A stretch of DNA of 37,083 bases from IMG/VR virus record IMGVR_UViG_3300030108_002677, positions 1 to 37,083 of that record. One strand, given 5' to 3'. The position numbers were made by a program, and so were the translations under genes. Positions 11,876 through 20,291 of the stretch are shown one piece after another (within the stretch, counting starts at the first letter, position 1; the number at the start of each line of letters is the position of its first letter). The stretch is from a virus. The notes below the pieces were generated by a model. That model searched no databases. It saw only the letters and a list, made by a program, of their open reading frames with translations, and was not told where the DNA came from.

Positions 11876-14325
11876 TGGAGTACGGACAAAGTAAAGGAAC
11901 ATACGGCAACTTCCCAGATCCATTTGCAAGTCCCATAGAAAAGGCTTCAAATGAATACGGACTAAAATACGCTAAAGCTATCCACGGTCAGTGGGGCTCT
12001 GGCGAAGACTCTTCATCTCTACTAAATCGTAGGATGTATGAGTTTGAAAAAAATAGAGACTACGCTAACGGAACGCAGGATACCTCTATTTATAAACAGA
12101 TACTTAACTCTCTCGATCCCAACAATGGTGACGGGACGTTACTTAATATAGACTGGTCCCCTGTACCTATCGTGCCTAAGTTCGTAAAGGTCGTTGTAAA
12201 CAGAATACTTTCTCGTAAGCCTTATCCTGCTGTCGAAGCTATAGATCCAATATCTAAGCAAGAAAAAGAAATGCAGAAAGCTAAGATAAACTCTACGATA
12301 AAAAACAAAAAAGAGTTTACAGAGGCTAAGCAGTTAGGATTGACTATGGAGCTTGATCCAGAAAGTGTACCAGACACTACTGAGGAAGCGGAAATATTCT
12401 TAGACGAAAACATAAAGACTAGCGCAGAGATGGCAGCACAGCTAGCTACATCTCTTACTTTGGATTGGAATGATTTCGATGAGCATATATATAGGCGCTC
12501 TGTCAATGATCTTGTTACATGTGGTATAGGCGTTGTAAAAAGAAACAACGATCCCAACTACGGTATTACTGAAGAGTATGTAGATCCTTCATTCTTCGTA
12601 CATAGCTATACTGAAGATCCTAATATGAATGACATCGTTTACGCAGGTCATGTAAAGCGTATGTCTATTATGGATCTCAAGCGTATGGCTGGAGATGAGT
12701 TTACAGAAAAGGAGTACGAAGAAATGGCTAGAAAGGTTATGCATAAAAGCTATAACGATTCTGGTAAGTTCGCTAGCGGAGGTTACGATAGGAGTGGCAG
12801 AAAGATGACGTATGGATATGATGACTATCTCATCGATGTATTACAGTTTGAGTTTAAAAGCGTAGACGAAGTTTTCTATGAAAGTAAAGAATCTCAGTTT
12901 GGTAATGTAGGATTCTATTTTAAAGGTAGCGAGTACAAGCCAGTTACTGATTCTGTATACGAAAGGCAGCCATACAAGATGGATGTAGAGACAGTATATG
13001 GAGGTTGTTATATTGTAGATAGCGGTAGGTTATTTAACTACGGTCAACAAAAGAACATACCAAAAAATGTTCATGATATATCTAAGTGTACACTTTCTTA
13101 TAGTATAGCCTGCACAAATATTAGAAGAATGATGCCTAAGTCTTTGGTAGGTAGCGTTACTGGATTTGCTGATCAACTACAATTAACACACTGCAAGATC
13201 CAACAAGCTATTGCTAAAGCTAAGCCAGATGGATTGATCATAGACATAGAGGGTTTAGAAAACGTCCAGCTAGGTAGGGGTGGTGAGCTTAGTCCTTTAG
13301 AGATTCAGGACATATACGAGCAGACAGGTATTATGTACTATCGTTCTAAGAATCCAGAGGGAGGTTTTCAAAATCCACCGATACGTTCTATAGAAAATCA
13401 GATAAGAAACATAAACTCTTTTATTAGTCTATACAATCACTACCTACGTATGATTCGTGACGCTACTGGCGTTAATGAAGTTATGGATGCTTCTACTCCA
13501 AAAGGCGACGCTCTTGTGGGTGTTCAGCAACAGGCTATCGCTGCAGGTAATAATGCATTGTACGATATTACTAATGCCTCTCTTGTTTTATACAAGAAGG
13601 TGTGCTCTGATATTGTTAAGTGCCTACAAATAATCCCAGAGGATTCTATACTTTATAGCGTGTATGAAAAGGCTATAGGTAAACACAGTATGGAGATCCT
13701 TACGTCATTTAAAGATCTCCCTATGTACAACTTTGGAGTGAGGGTTGTTAAAACGATGTCAGATGATGACCGCATCTTCTTAGAGCAAAACCTTCAAGCT
13801 TCTTTAGCTCAGAAAGAAATAGATCTAGAAGATGCTATGGCTGTACGTCAGCTGAAAGATATCGATCAAGCTCAAAAACTTCTTATCGTAAGAAGGAAGA
13901 GAAGGATAAAGATGCTTCAACAGCAGCAGCAGCAAAATATTCAGGCTCAGTCTCAAGCCAACGCTCAAGCAGCTCAAGCTGCTTCTCAAGCTAAGCAGCA
14001 AGAAATGCAGATGGAAGCTCAGCTCGAAGCACAAAAAATACAGCTCAAAGGTCAAGTAGACGTTCAGGTAGCTCAGGCTATGCATCAGATGAGTATGCAG
14101 CTAGAGCAGCTAAAAGCTCAGATTGCTGGAGGAACTCGTTCTGGAGAACAGATGTTTAGAGAGAAACTCGAAACAATGAAGGACGATAGAAAAGACCAGA
14201 GGGTAAAGAAGCAAGCTGTAGAGCAGTCTAAACTTATCTCTCAAAGAAAAGGTGAGCGTGCTCCCTTAGCAGATGTAGAGTCTGACAATCAAGATATACA
14301 AAACTTTTTACAATCAATGATATGA
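11875..14325 (+). CDS. portal protein, 816 aa
   Basis: Forms the dodecameric ring at the head vertex through which DNA passes. Supported by position right after the terminase, length, and order of elements: an N-terminal segment with WSPVPIVPKFVKVVVNRILS, a CGIGVVKRNNDPNYG wing-like strand pair with YVDPSFFVHSYTEDPN, and a long helical region (RNINSFISLYNHYLRMIRDA then TGVNEVMDASTPKGDALVG) typical of the portal stem and barrel start. The last 150 residues are a Gln/Ala-rich coiled coil (MLQQQQQQNIQAQSQANAQ) beginning at CAG/CAA repeats near 13918. Its stop overlaps the next gene by four bases (ATGA). Confidence 0.8.
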   Translation: MEYGQSKGTYGNFPDPFASPIEKASNEYGLKYAKAIHGQWGSGEDSSSLLNRRMYEFEKNRDYANGTQDTSIYKQILNSLDPNNGDGTLLNIDWSPVPIVPKFVKVVVNRILSRKPYPAVEAIDPISKQEKEMQKAKINSTIKNKKEFTEAKQLGLTMELDPESVPDTTEEAEIFLDENIKTSAEMAAQLATSLTLDWNDFDEHIYRRSVNDLVTCGIGVVKRNNDPNYGITEEYVDPSFFVHSYTEDPNMNDIVYAGHVKRMSIMDLKRMAGDEFTEKEYEEMARKVMHKSYNDSGKFASGGYDRSGRKMTYGYDDYLIDVLQFEFKSVDEVFYESKESQFGNVGFYFKGSEYKPVTDSVYERQPYKMDVETVYGGCYIVDSGRLFNYGQQKNIPKNVHDISKCTLSYSIACTNIRRMMPKSLVGSVTGFADQLQLTHCKIQQAIAKAKPDGLIIDIEGLENVQLGRGGELSPLEIQDIYEQTGIMYYRSKNPEGGFQNPPIRSIENQIRNINSFISLYNHYLRMIRDATGVNEVMDASTPKGDALVGVQQQAIAAGNNALYDITNASLVLYKKVCSDIVKCLQIIPEDSILYSVYEKAIGKHSMEILTSFKDLPMYNFGVRVVKTMSDDDRIFLEQNLQASLAQKEIDLEDAMAVRQLKDIDQAQKLLIVRRKRRIKMLQQQQQQNIQAQSQANAQAAQAASQAKQQEMQMEAQLEAQKIQLKGQVDVQVAQAMHQMSMQLEQLKAQIAGGTRSGEQMFREKLETMKDDRKDQRVKKQAVEQSKLISQRKGERAPLADVESDNQDIQNFLQSMI

Positions 14326-14681
14326 GTTCAGTAGTAAACCTCGATGTATCCAAAAGATTAGATATTACCTGCAGAAAGGGCGATACGTTTAATCTTGTTA
14401 TAAATGTTACTGACGCTGCTGGCGCAGTAGTAGATCTTACTACATACTCTTTTAAAATGGAGGTGCGTGCTACAGATACTTCTGAGGATTCTGTTATAAC
14501 AAATGATCAGTTAACCATTACTGGAACATCTGGCGGTGTTATTACGATTACTATACCAGCAAACATCATGGCTGGTATTACTAGCGGATTGTACACGTAC
14601 GATCTACAAACGATAGTATCTGGTGTAACTCAAACATGGCTTCAGGGCGTGTTGCAAGTAAATGAGGATGTTACAGTATGA
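14322..14681 (+). CDS. Ig-like/BppU-N-like structural protein, 119 aa
   Basis: A 119-residue beta-rich protein: [20 protein letters not shown], then [20 protein letters not shown] and a final [15 protein letters not shown]. The opening KGDTFxLxxNVxDxxGxxxDLTxYxFKMEVR is the pattern of the N-terminal domain of BppU-type baseplate proteins, which anchors other receptor-binding components. It is wedged between portal and collagen-like fibre with ATGA overlaps on both sides, so it may be the adaptor for that fibre. The family match is by eye. Confidence 0.65.
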   Translation: MSSVVNLDVSKRLDITCRKGDTFNLVINVTDAAGAVVDLTTYSFKMEVRATDTSEDSVITNDQLTITGTSGGVITITIPANIMAGITSGLYTYDLQTIVSGVTQTWLQGVLQVNEDVTV

Positions 14682-16396
14682 GCGATATAAACTTAAGCAT
14701 ATCGACAGGCACTAATGTGCTTACACAGGCTGTAGGCAGTGATGAAGTAAACTTAGCTTTATCTAGCACAACCAATGTGCATACTACATCTATACAAAAC
14801 CAGAATACTTTATCTGTAGATGTCGGTATTGGCCCACAAGGCCCACAGGGACCTCAAGGAGATACTGGAGCCACTGGACCTCAAGGACCCCAAGGACCTC
14901 AAGGAGCTCAAGGACCTCAAGGACCTCAAGGAGACACTGGTGCTACTGGAGCTACTGGAGCTACTGGAGCTACTGGTGCTACTGGAGCTCAAGGTCCTGC
15001 TGGGGCAGCAGGTGCTGATGGCACTACATTTACAGCTGGTGATGGCTTAGACTTAACAGGAGGCACTTTATCTGCTGACTTAAAATCTAACGGAGGTCTA
15101 GTTATAGAATCAAGTAAGTTAGCTGTTGATCTTGGAGCTTCTTCTATTACTGGAACTTTAGCTATTGGTGATGGAGGTACGGGCAGCACTTCTACAACAT
15201 ATTGTAATTTAACATCTAATGTAACAGGAACGCTGCCTGTTGCCAATGGAGGCACAGGCGCTACAAGTTTTACAGCTAATGAATTACTTTTTGGTAATGG
15301 AACAAGCGCAATACAAAGTTCAAGCAACTTAACATATAATGGTTCAATACTTTCTATTATAGATAGTGATAGCTTTCAGCCTGTGTTACAATTAGAAAAC
15401 ACTAAAAATAACGCACTTTCAGGAAACATAATATTTGCAAAAAGTAGAGATTCAGGAACTTCTGCCGATGGAGATAAAATTGGACAGATTTATTTTATTG
15501 GTCATGATGACGCTGGTAATACAGGACAACAGTATGGTTTAATAGAGTGTGCTTCTAAAGAAACTGGTAGCGGTCAAGAGGGTGGAAAAATATTAATGCA
15601 AGTTGCCTCTCATGATGGAAGCGCAGTTACTGGATTTACAATAGAAGATGGAGATGCAAGTGGTGAGGTAGATGTTACAATAGGAGCAGGTGCTGCTTCA
15701 ACAACTACTATAGCTGGTACTCTTACTATGGGTAGTACAGCATTTGTAAACAATAGTGGTGTAATACAAGTAGCTACTCAAGGCACTATTGATCATGATT
15801 CATTAGCAAACTTTTCTGCAGATGAACACTTTACTCAAGCAAATATTGTTGCTACTGGCGCTTTGAATAGCGGAAGCATAACTTCTGGTTTTGGTAATAT
15901 AGATATAGGTTCTAGTACGCTTGATACCACAGGAGATGTGTCAACTGGGCAGCTTTCAGCTAGATCAGTAATTCACTCAATTAGCGGTAATAGTGCTGGT
16001 GATTTTGGAACTGGCGCTGAAATATTAACGGGCATAAGTAATGATAGCGTTACTGCTGGAGCCATATATGTTTTAAGAAATGGTGTATGGACATTAATAG
16101 ATGCTGATGCAGAGACTACTGTAAATCAAATAGTTGGTGTTGCAACAGCTGCTGCAGGAAGCGGAAACTCTTCAAATGGTATGATTATAAAAGGATGTGT
16201 AACATTAAATTCTACATATACCGCAGGTACTGACAGTGAAGGAGCAATAGTATATGCATCGGCAACGGCTGGGGAAGCTACACTTACAGCTCCATCTTCT
16301 TCTGGTCAATTTGTTAGAATACTTGGACACTCTCTTAATGTAAGCGACAAAAAAATGTTCCTTAACCCAGATAACACATTCGTAAAAATAGCGTAA
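14678..16396 (+). CDS. collagen-like tail fibre, 572 aa
   Basis: An N-terminal segment of about 51 residues is followed by 21 uninterrupted Gly-X-Y triplets (residues 52-114, mostly GPQ and GAT), then a long Ser/Thr/Gly/Ala beta-rich shaft with GDGGTGST and [20 protein letters not shown], motifs common in marine phage fibres. The final part ([20 protein letters not shown]) looks like a small capping domain. The triplet block should form a trimeric collagen helix as in other phage fibres. Likely function is host recognition. It starts in an ATGA overlap with the adaptor-like gene and its stop overlaps the methyltransferase ATG by one base. Confidence 0.75.
   Translation: MSDINLSISTGTNVLTQAVGSDEVNLALSSTTNVHTTSIQNQNTLSVDVGIGPQGPQGPQGDTGATGPQGPQGPQGAQGPQGPQGDTGATGATGATGATGATGAQGPAGAAGADGTTFTAGDGLDLTGGTLSADLKSNGGLVIESSKLAVDLGASSITGTLAIGDGGTGSTSTTYCNLTSNVTGTLPVANGGTGATSFTANELLFGNGTSAIQSSSNLTYNGSILSIIDSDSFQPVLQLENTKNNALSGNIIFAKSRDSGTSADGDKIGQIYFIGHDDAGNTGQQYGLIECASKETGSGQEGGKILMQVASHDGSAVTGFTIEDGDASGEVDVTIGAGAASTTTIAGTLTMGSTAFVNNSGVIQVATQGTIDHDSLANFSADEHFTQANIVATGALNSGSITSGFGNIDIGSSTLDTTGDVSTGQLSARSVIHSISGNSAGDFGTGAEILTGISNDSVTAGAIYVLRNGVWTLIDADAETTVNQIVGVATAAAGSGNSSNGMIIKGCVTLNSTYTAGTDSEGAIVYASATAGEATLTAPSSSGQFVRILGHSLNVSDKKMFLNPDNTFVKIA
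14831..15019 (+). repeat. collagen-type Gly-X-Y coding repeat
   Basis: 189 bases encoding 21 Gly-X-Y triplets, built from two nine-base-type units (GGACCTCAA and ACTGGAGCT variants). The near-identical units make slippage and length change likely, a common way for fibre length to vary. Confidence 0.85.
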
Positions 16397-16962
16397 TGGG
16401 TTATATAGACGAAACATTGATATTTGAGTCTGACAGGATATATTATACAGATGAGGCATTTGGAGGGGAAATGCAGGTCATGATGTCTTGGGAAGATCCT
16501 ATAATGAAAGCATCTGCTAATTATGTGTGTGAAGGAGGTGGAGATATATTAGAAATAGGATTTGGTATGGGAATATCTGCTGAACATATTCAGTCTAACT
16601 CTATATCATCCCACACCATAGTAGAAAACCACCCTCAAGTTATAGAGAAAGCTAAAGCTTGGGCTGCAGGTAAGCCTAATGTCACCATAGTAGAAGGAGG
16701 TTGGTATGAAGTAAAAGATTCTTTATCTACTTACGATGGAGTGTTTTACGATACATGGGGAGAAGATGACTGGACTTTATTTAGTACTACTATAGCATCA
16801 TTATGTAAGCCTGGAGCAAAAGTTACATGGTGGAACGCAAATGCTTATGCTAATACTATTCATAACATAGAAGGTGTTTCATATGAAGCTATTTCTGTAA
16901 ATCCTAAGTCTAATATGTATTTTAATTCGACTACATATTACCTCCCTAAAAAAGTATTTTAA
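16396..16962 (+). CDS. GAMT/RMT2-like SAM-dependent methyltransferase, 188 aa
   Basis: Contains VMMSWEDPIMKA (residues 28-39) followed by GGDILEIGFGMGISAEHIQ (48-66), which matches the family of guanidinoacetate N-methyltransferase and fungal RMT2 (arginine delta-N methyltransferase): ExWETPxMxA then GGxVLEVGFGMxI. E53 starts the SAM-binding GFGMG loop, E77 sits in the IVEN acidic position for the SAM ribose, GGWYEV (101-106) parallels GLWEDV, and YDGVFYDTW (113-121) carries D119, the counterpart of the GAMT catalytic Asp; E33 is the counterpart of the catalytic Glu. At 188 residues it lacks part of the GAMT C-terminus. It lies in a chain of overlapping fibre genes, so a structural protein could be the substrate; the true substrate is unknown. 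Confidence 0.78.
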   Translation: MGYIDETLIFESDRIYYTDEAFGGEMQVMMSWEDPIMKASANYVCEGGGDILEIGFGMGISAEHIQSNSISSHTIVENHPQVIEKAKAWAAGKPNVTIVEGGWYEVKDSLSTYDGVFYDTWGEDDWTLFSTTIASLCKPGAKVTWWNANAYANTIHNIEGVSYEAISVNPKSNMYFNSTTYYLPKKVF

Positions 16963-17640
16963 ATGCCTACTATAAACTTAAATAAAGGTGGTAGGATTAT
17001 AGGTACAGTTGATACAACTCAAGCAGCAGCTAGAGATGAAGCTTCTGGCACATCCACAGCACAAGGCACAGCTCAAGATAGTGCTGTTCAATACTTTAAA
17101 AGCGCAGGTAGAGGTGGAGGTACATTTAGATATATAAGATCTTTTTTACAATTTGATTCATCATCTATTACATCTGCAGTAGGTACTGCTGTTTTAAATA
17201 TAGAGAGTCAAGGTATATCTAGTACTGCTGATGTTATAGTTTGTGCAAGTGACGCTTTTGGTGGGGCAAGTGATGATCTTATAAATGACGATTTTAATAA
17301 TGTAGATTTTAGTACTGCATATTCAAGCGAACTTTCTACTTGGAATGCTAATGGAGCAAATAATGCTATTACATTAAATGCGGCAGCTCGTACAGCTATT
17401 CAAAATAATAATAGTTTTATATGTGCTATTGTAGATCATGATAGTGATTTCCAAGACACTGACAATCTTTCTGGTGTATCAAACGGAAGCCAAACTGTAG
17501 GTATAGATTTTTCTGGGACAATAACTTTAGTGGTTACGTTAGCAGGATATGCTAATGACGTTAATCTTGTAGCTAGTGCTAACATAGGTGAGGTTAATGG
17601 TGTAGCCAGTGGTGATATAGACAAAATAATAGGTGTGTAA
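16963..17640 (+). CDS. fibre/adhesin-like virion protein, 225 aa
   Basis: Starts immediately after the methyltransferase stop. Residues about 55-95 read RYIRSFLQFDSSSITSAVGT then AVLNIESQG, resembling the jelly-roll domains of carbohydrate-binding adhesins (FLQFD...AVLNI). The last 25 residues (VASANIGEVNGVASGDIDKI then IGV) form a short repeated motif that I recognise at the ends of other marine phage structural proteins. No signal peptide. Likely part of the receptor-binding apparatus. Confidence 0.6.
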   Translation: MPTINLNKGGRIIGTVDTTQAAARDEASGTSTAQGTAQDSAVQYFKSAGRGGGTFRYIRSFLQFDSSSITSAVGTAVLNIESQGISSTADVIVCASDAFGGASDDLINDDFNNVDFSTAYSSELSTWNANGANNAITLNAAARTAIQNNNSFICAIVDHDSDFQDTDNLSGVSNGSQTVGIDFSGTITLVVTLAGYANDVNLVASANIGEVNGVASGDIDKIIGV

Positions 17641-17646
17641 ATAAAT

Positions 17647-17654
17647 TATATTTG
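17647..17654 (+). promoter_or_regulatory. -7 element TATATTTG, leaderless start likely
   Basis: TATATTTG ends only four bases before the ATG at 17659, so transcription would start at the start codon itself. It gives the T9SS cargo gene a promoter of its own, separate from the fibre genes upstream. Confidence 0.65.
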
Positions 17655-17658
17655 TAAT

Positions 17659-20145
17659 ATGAAAAATAAATCTTACTTATTGGTTTTTTTATTTTGGGTG
17701 ATAGCATCATGTGTATTAGGACAACCTAGCAACGACAGTATACCTCCTATTTGCTCTGGTGTTCAAAATCTTCAAGGGCAAATTGATTGCTTTCCTTTTG
17801 CGCCAAATCAAGGTCAACTACAAGTCATGTGGACTATACCTGAACCTGGATGTAATCCAGTTGGATTTTATAGGGGTGATGACTTAGATAATTTACAATT
17901 TGTGCCATACGGTCAATGGTTTGATGGTAGTTTTTACGGTGGTGTGCCGTCTTCACCTGTGTCAAATGATGAATACTATTTTATAGTAGAGTCTCCTGGT
18001 GGCATTATGGATACACTAATCGTTGAAAATCCAAACTGCGGTATTGGCTGTTTAGATTCTTTAGCGACAAACTATAATCCTTTTGCTGGTATAGAGAGTG
18101 AATTTGGGGAGTCTTGTCAGTATGGTGAAGTATCAGAGTGTGGTAATATATTTACCCAAAAAGTATATGTAAGTATAACCGCAGATACATATTCTCAGTG
18201 GGAAACAAGTTGGGAGATAGTCACAACAGATAGTATCCCGATAGTATTGGCTAGTGAAGATATAGGTTTTTATCAAACAGAGGGACTTACTGTAACAACA
18301 GAATACTGCATACCTCTTGGAGTTGAGTTTACTTTTAACATATACGATACGTTTGGAGATGGACTTGCAGGATCTACAACAGGTGGATTTACAGATGGAG
18401 ACGTTCTTGTGTATACAGAGTGTGGTAATACTATATACAGCATACTGCCGTTTGAAGGACAGAATCCTGACTACGGATATGAAGCGATTAGTGAACCTAA
18501 TTTACTAAACCCATGCCCTCCAGACAATCCGCCATTTGGTTGCTTAGATCCAGAATACTTAGAGTTTAACTCCCTTGCTACAAACAATGATTCTAGTTTA
18601 TGTGTAACTCCTGCTGTTCCAGGATGCCTTAACGAGAATGCATTTAACTACGATCCAGAGGCAAATATCATGGATTACATTCCTGAGTGTGAATACACGC
18701 TTATGTTATTTGACGGAGGTGGTGACGGCTGGGATGGATCTTATTTAGGTGTTGTGCAGGACGGCGAACCTATTGGTGCGTTTACATGCACAGAGGAGCA
18801 AGCCTTCTATGATATAACAGTAAGCTCTCAAACACATGTAGAGTTTAAGTTTTACGAAGTAGAGTTTGGCAGTTTCTTTGGTGAAGGTGGTACGAGCACT
18901 GATGTATCACAATGTGGATTCAAATTAATAAGTCCTAATGGAAATATAGTCTTTGAGAAGGGAACTAATCCATGGTTAGATCCAATAGATCCTGATCAGG
19001 TATATACACCATATTTAAGATGCGGTAATTACTGTGAGTCATATACATATGGATGCACAGATGAATCTGCACAGAACTACAATAGTGATGTTAACACAGA
19101 AGATGGTAGTTGCTATTATCAAGCTGGCTGCGCACAAGCTGGTTATCTAGAATATTACACTCAGGGGTACGAGGCTGATTTTGATGACGGCAGTTGCCAA
19201 ACGGTAGCTGTTTTTGGCTGTATGGATCCTGATGCTTTTAACTACAACGAAGAAGCAAATGTTGACAACGAAGGTTGCATTCCTGTTGTGCTGGGTTGCA
19301 TGAATCCTTTGGCCTATAACTATCTACCATCTGCTAACGTAGACGATAACAGCTGTATACCTTATATATATGGCTGTATGGATCCATCGGCTTACAACTA
19401 CAATGAAAATGCAAACATTGATGATGGAGAGTGTGAGCCTTTTGTATACGGATGCACTGACAACAGTATGTTTAATTACAATCCTGCAGCAAATGCTGAA
19501 TACGATCCATCGAACTGCGAGCCTTATATTTATGGTTGTACAGATCCTAGCATGCTTAACTATGATGCCTCTGCTAATACAGAAGACTTTAGTTGCATAC
19601 CTTACATTTATGGTTGCACTGATCCTGAAGCTCTCAACTATGATGAACTTGCTAACACAGACAACGGCTCTTGTATCGATGTACTAGTTGACTGCATGGA
19701 TCCTGATGCATACAATTATAATGAATTAGCAAATACGCCAGATGAAGATGCATGTCTATATGACGCAGGGTGCATAGGTGGTCCTGGTGAACCCTACTGG
19801 TTAAACGATGGCTGTTACGCTTGGATTATCGATATAGATCCTTACTGCTGCGAAGTTGCTTGGGATGAAGCATGTGTAGATCTATACTCTTACTGTGAGC
19901 AAGGCTGGCCACAAGGAGTCCTAGAAACAACGAGAGATATAAGTGTATATCCCAATCCTGTAACAGACATTTTAAATATTAAAGCACCATCAATAGATAT
20001 GGTATCTTTGTATAACTATTTAGGTCAAGTTGTTATACAGACTTCTGATAAAACAATAGACCTTTCACACCTTTCAAACGGTGTGTATGAGGTTGTTATA
20101 CAATACAACTCTAGAATTATTAAAAAGAAAATTATTAAATCATGA
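17659..20145 (+). CDS. T9SS type A sorted, Cys-repeat secreted protein, 828 aa
   Basis: N-terminal signal peptide (MKNKSYLLVFLFWVIASC...LGQ): cleavage after LG or GQ fits signal peptidase I; IASC also resembles a lipobox, so anchoring by lipid is possible. Two modules with FNIYDTFGDGL (near residue 229) and LMLFDGGGDGWDG (near 350) are of a kind frequent in secreted Bacteroidota proteins. Then nine tandem units of about 26 residues (465-699) with the pattern GC(T/M)DPxAxNYNxxANxDDGSC, plus three or four looser earlier copies, and a Cys-rich unit with DPYCCEVAWDEACVDLYSYC. Residues 760-828 (DISVYPNPVTDILNI to NGVYEVVIQ and KKKIIKS) are a textbook T9SS type A sorting domain. The protein should leave the cell through the host's type IX system and be fixed at or released from the surface. 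Role in the phage cycle is unknown. Confidence 0.85.
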   Translation: MKNKSYLLVFLFWVIASCVLGQPSNDSIPPICSGVQNLQGQIDCFPFAPNQGQLQVMWTIPEPGCNPVGFYRGDDLDNLQFVPYGQWFDGSFYGGVPSSPVSNDEYYFIVESPGGIMDTLIVENPNCGIGCLDSLATNYNPFAGIESEFGESCQYGEVSECGNIFTQKVYVSITADTYSQWETSWEIVTTDSIPIVLASEDIGFYQTEGLTVTTEYCIPLGVEFTFNIYDTFGDGLAGSTTGGFTDGDVLVYTECGNTIYSILPFEGQNPDYGYEAISEPNLLNPCPPDNPPFGCLDPEYLEFNSLATNNDSSLCVTPAVPGCLNENAFNYDPEANIMDYIPECEYTLMLFDGGGDGWDGSYLGVVQDGEPIGAFTCTEEQAFYDITVSSQTHVEFKFYEVEFGSFFGEGGTSTDVSQCGFKLISPNGNIVFEKGTNPWLDPIDPDQVYTPYLRCGNYCESYTYGCTDESAQNYNSDVNTEDGSCYYQAGCAQAGYLEYYTQGYEADFDDGSCQTVAVFGCMDPDAFNYNEEANVDNEGCIPVVLGCMNPLAYNYLPSANVDDNSCIPYIYGCMDPSAYNYNENANIDDGECEPFVYGCTDNSMFNYNPAANAEYDPSNCEPYIYGCTDPSMLNYDASANTEDFSCIPYIYGCTDPEALNYDELANTDNGSCIDVLVDCMDPDAYNYNELANTPDEDACLYDAGCIGGPGEPYWLNDGCYAWIIDIDPYCCEVAWDEACVDLYSYCEQGWPQGVLETTRDISVYPNPVTDILNIKAPSIDMVSLYNYLGQVVIQTSDKTIDLSHLSNGVYEVVIQYNSRIIKKKIIKS
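19051..19755 (+). repeat. nine tandem Cys-repeat units in coding sequence
   Basis: Nine units of 75-90 bases encode GC-x2-P/S-A-x-NYN-x3-AN-x-DDGSC. Each unit has one cysteine near its start and one near its end, which would form a small disulphide loop with many Asp and Asn side chains, suitable for calcium binding (inference). Nucleotide identity between units is moderate, so the array is not recent. Confidence 0.75.
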
Positions 20146-20291
20146 ACATTAATTGGATTAATAGCTGGAACGCTAACAACAAAAAAGAAAAGTATCATTT
20201 AGAGTGGAGATTAGGAACAATCACTATCCTAGAAATACGTTACGCAAAAAAGTTTAGATTTATGGTTTTAAATGTAGGATTTGAATTGTGA
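20142..20291 (+). CDS. small basic protein, 49 aa
   Basis: ATG (20142-20144) overlaps the stop of the T9SS gene (ATGA) and the TGA at 20289-20291 overlaps the ATG of the next gene (TGATG). The 49 residues start MNINWINSWNANNKKEKYHL and end in a beta-like segment with RFMVLNVGFEL. The double overlap shows it is part of a coupled chain. No family or function is recognised. Confidence 0.6.
   Translation: MNINWINSWNANNKKEKYHLEWRLGTITILEIRYAKKFRFMVLNVGFEL

Noticed and set aside
14831-15019. Considered as a CRISPR or other spaced repeat array
   Set aside because: The units are contiguous, in frame and translate to Gly-X-Y; there are no spacers.
14989-15327. Leftward and alternative rightward frames across the collagen region
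   Set aside because: The repeated nine-base units keep all frames open; Leu/Glu/Lys or Ser-only repeats are by-products of the GPQ/GAT coding.
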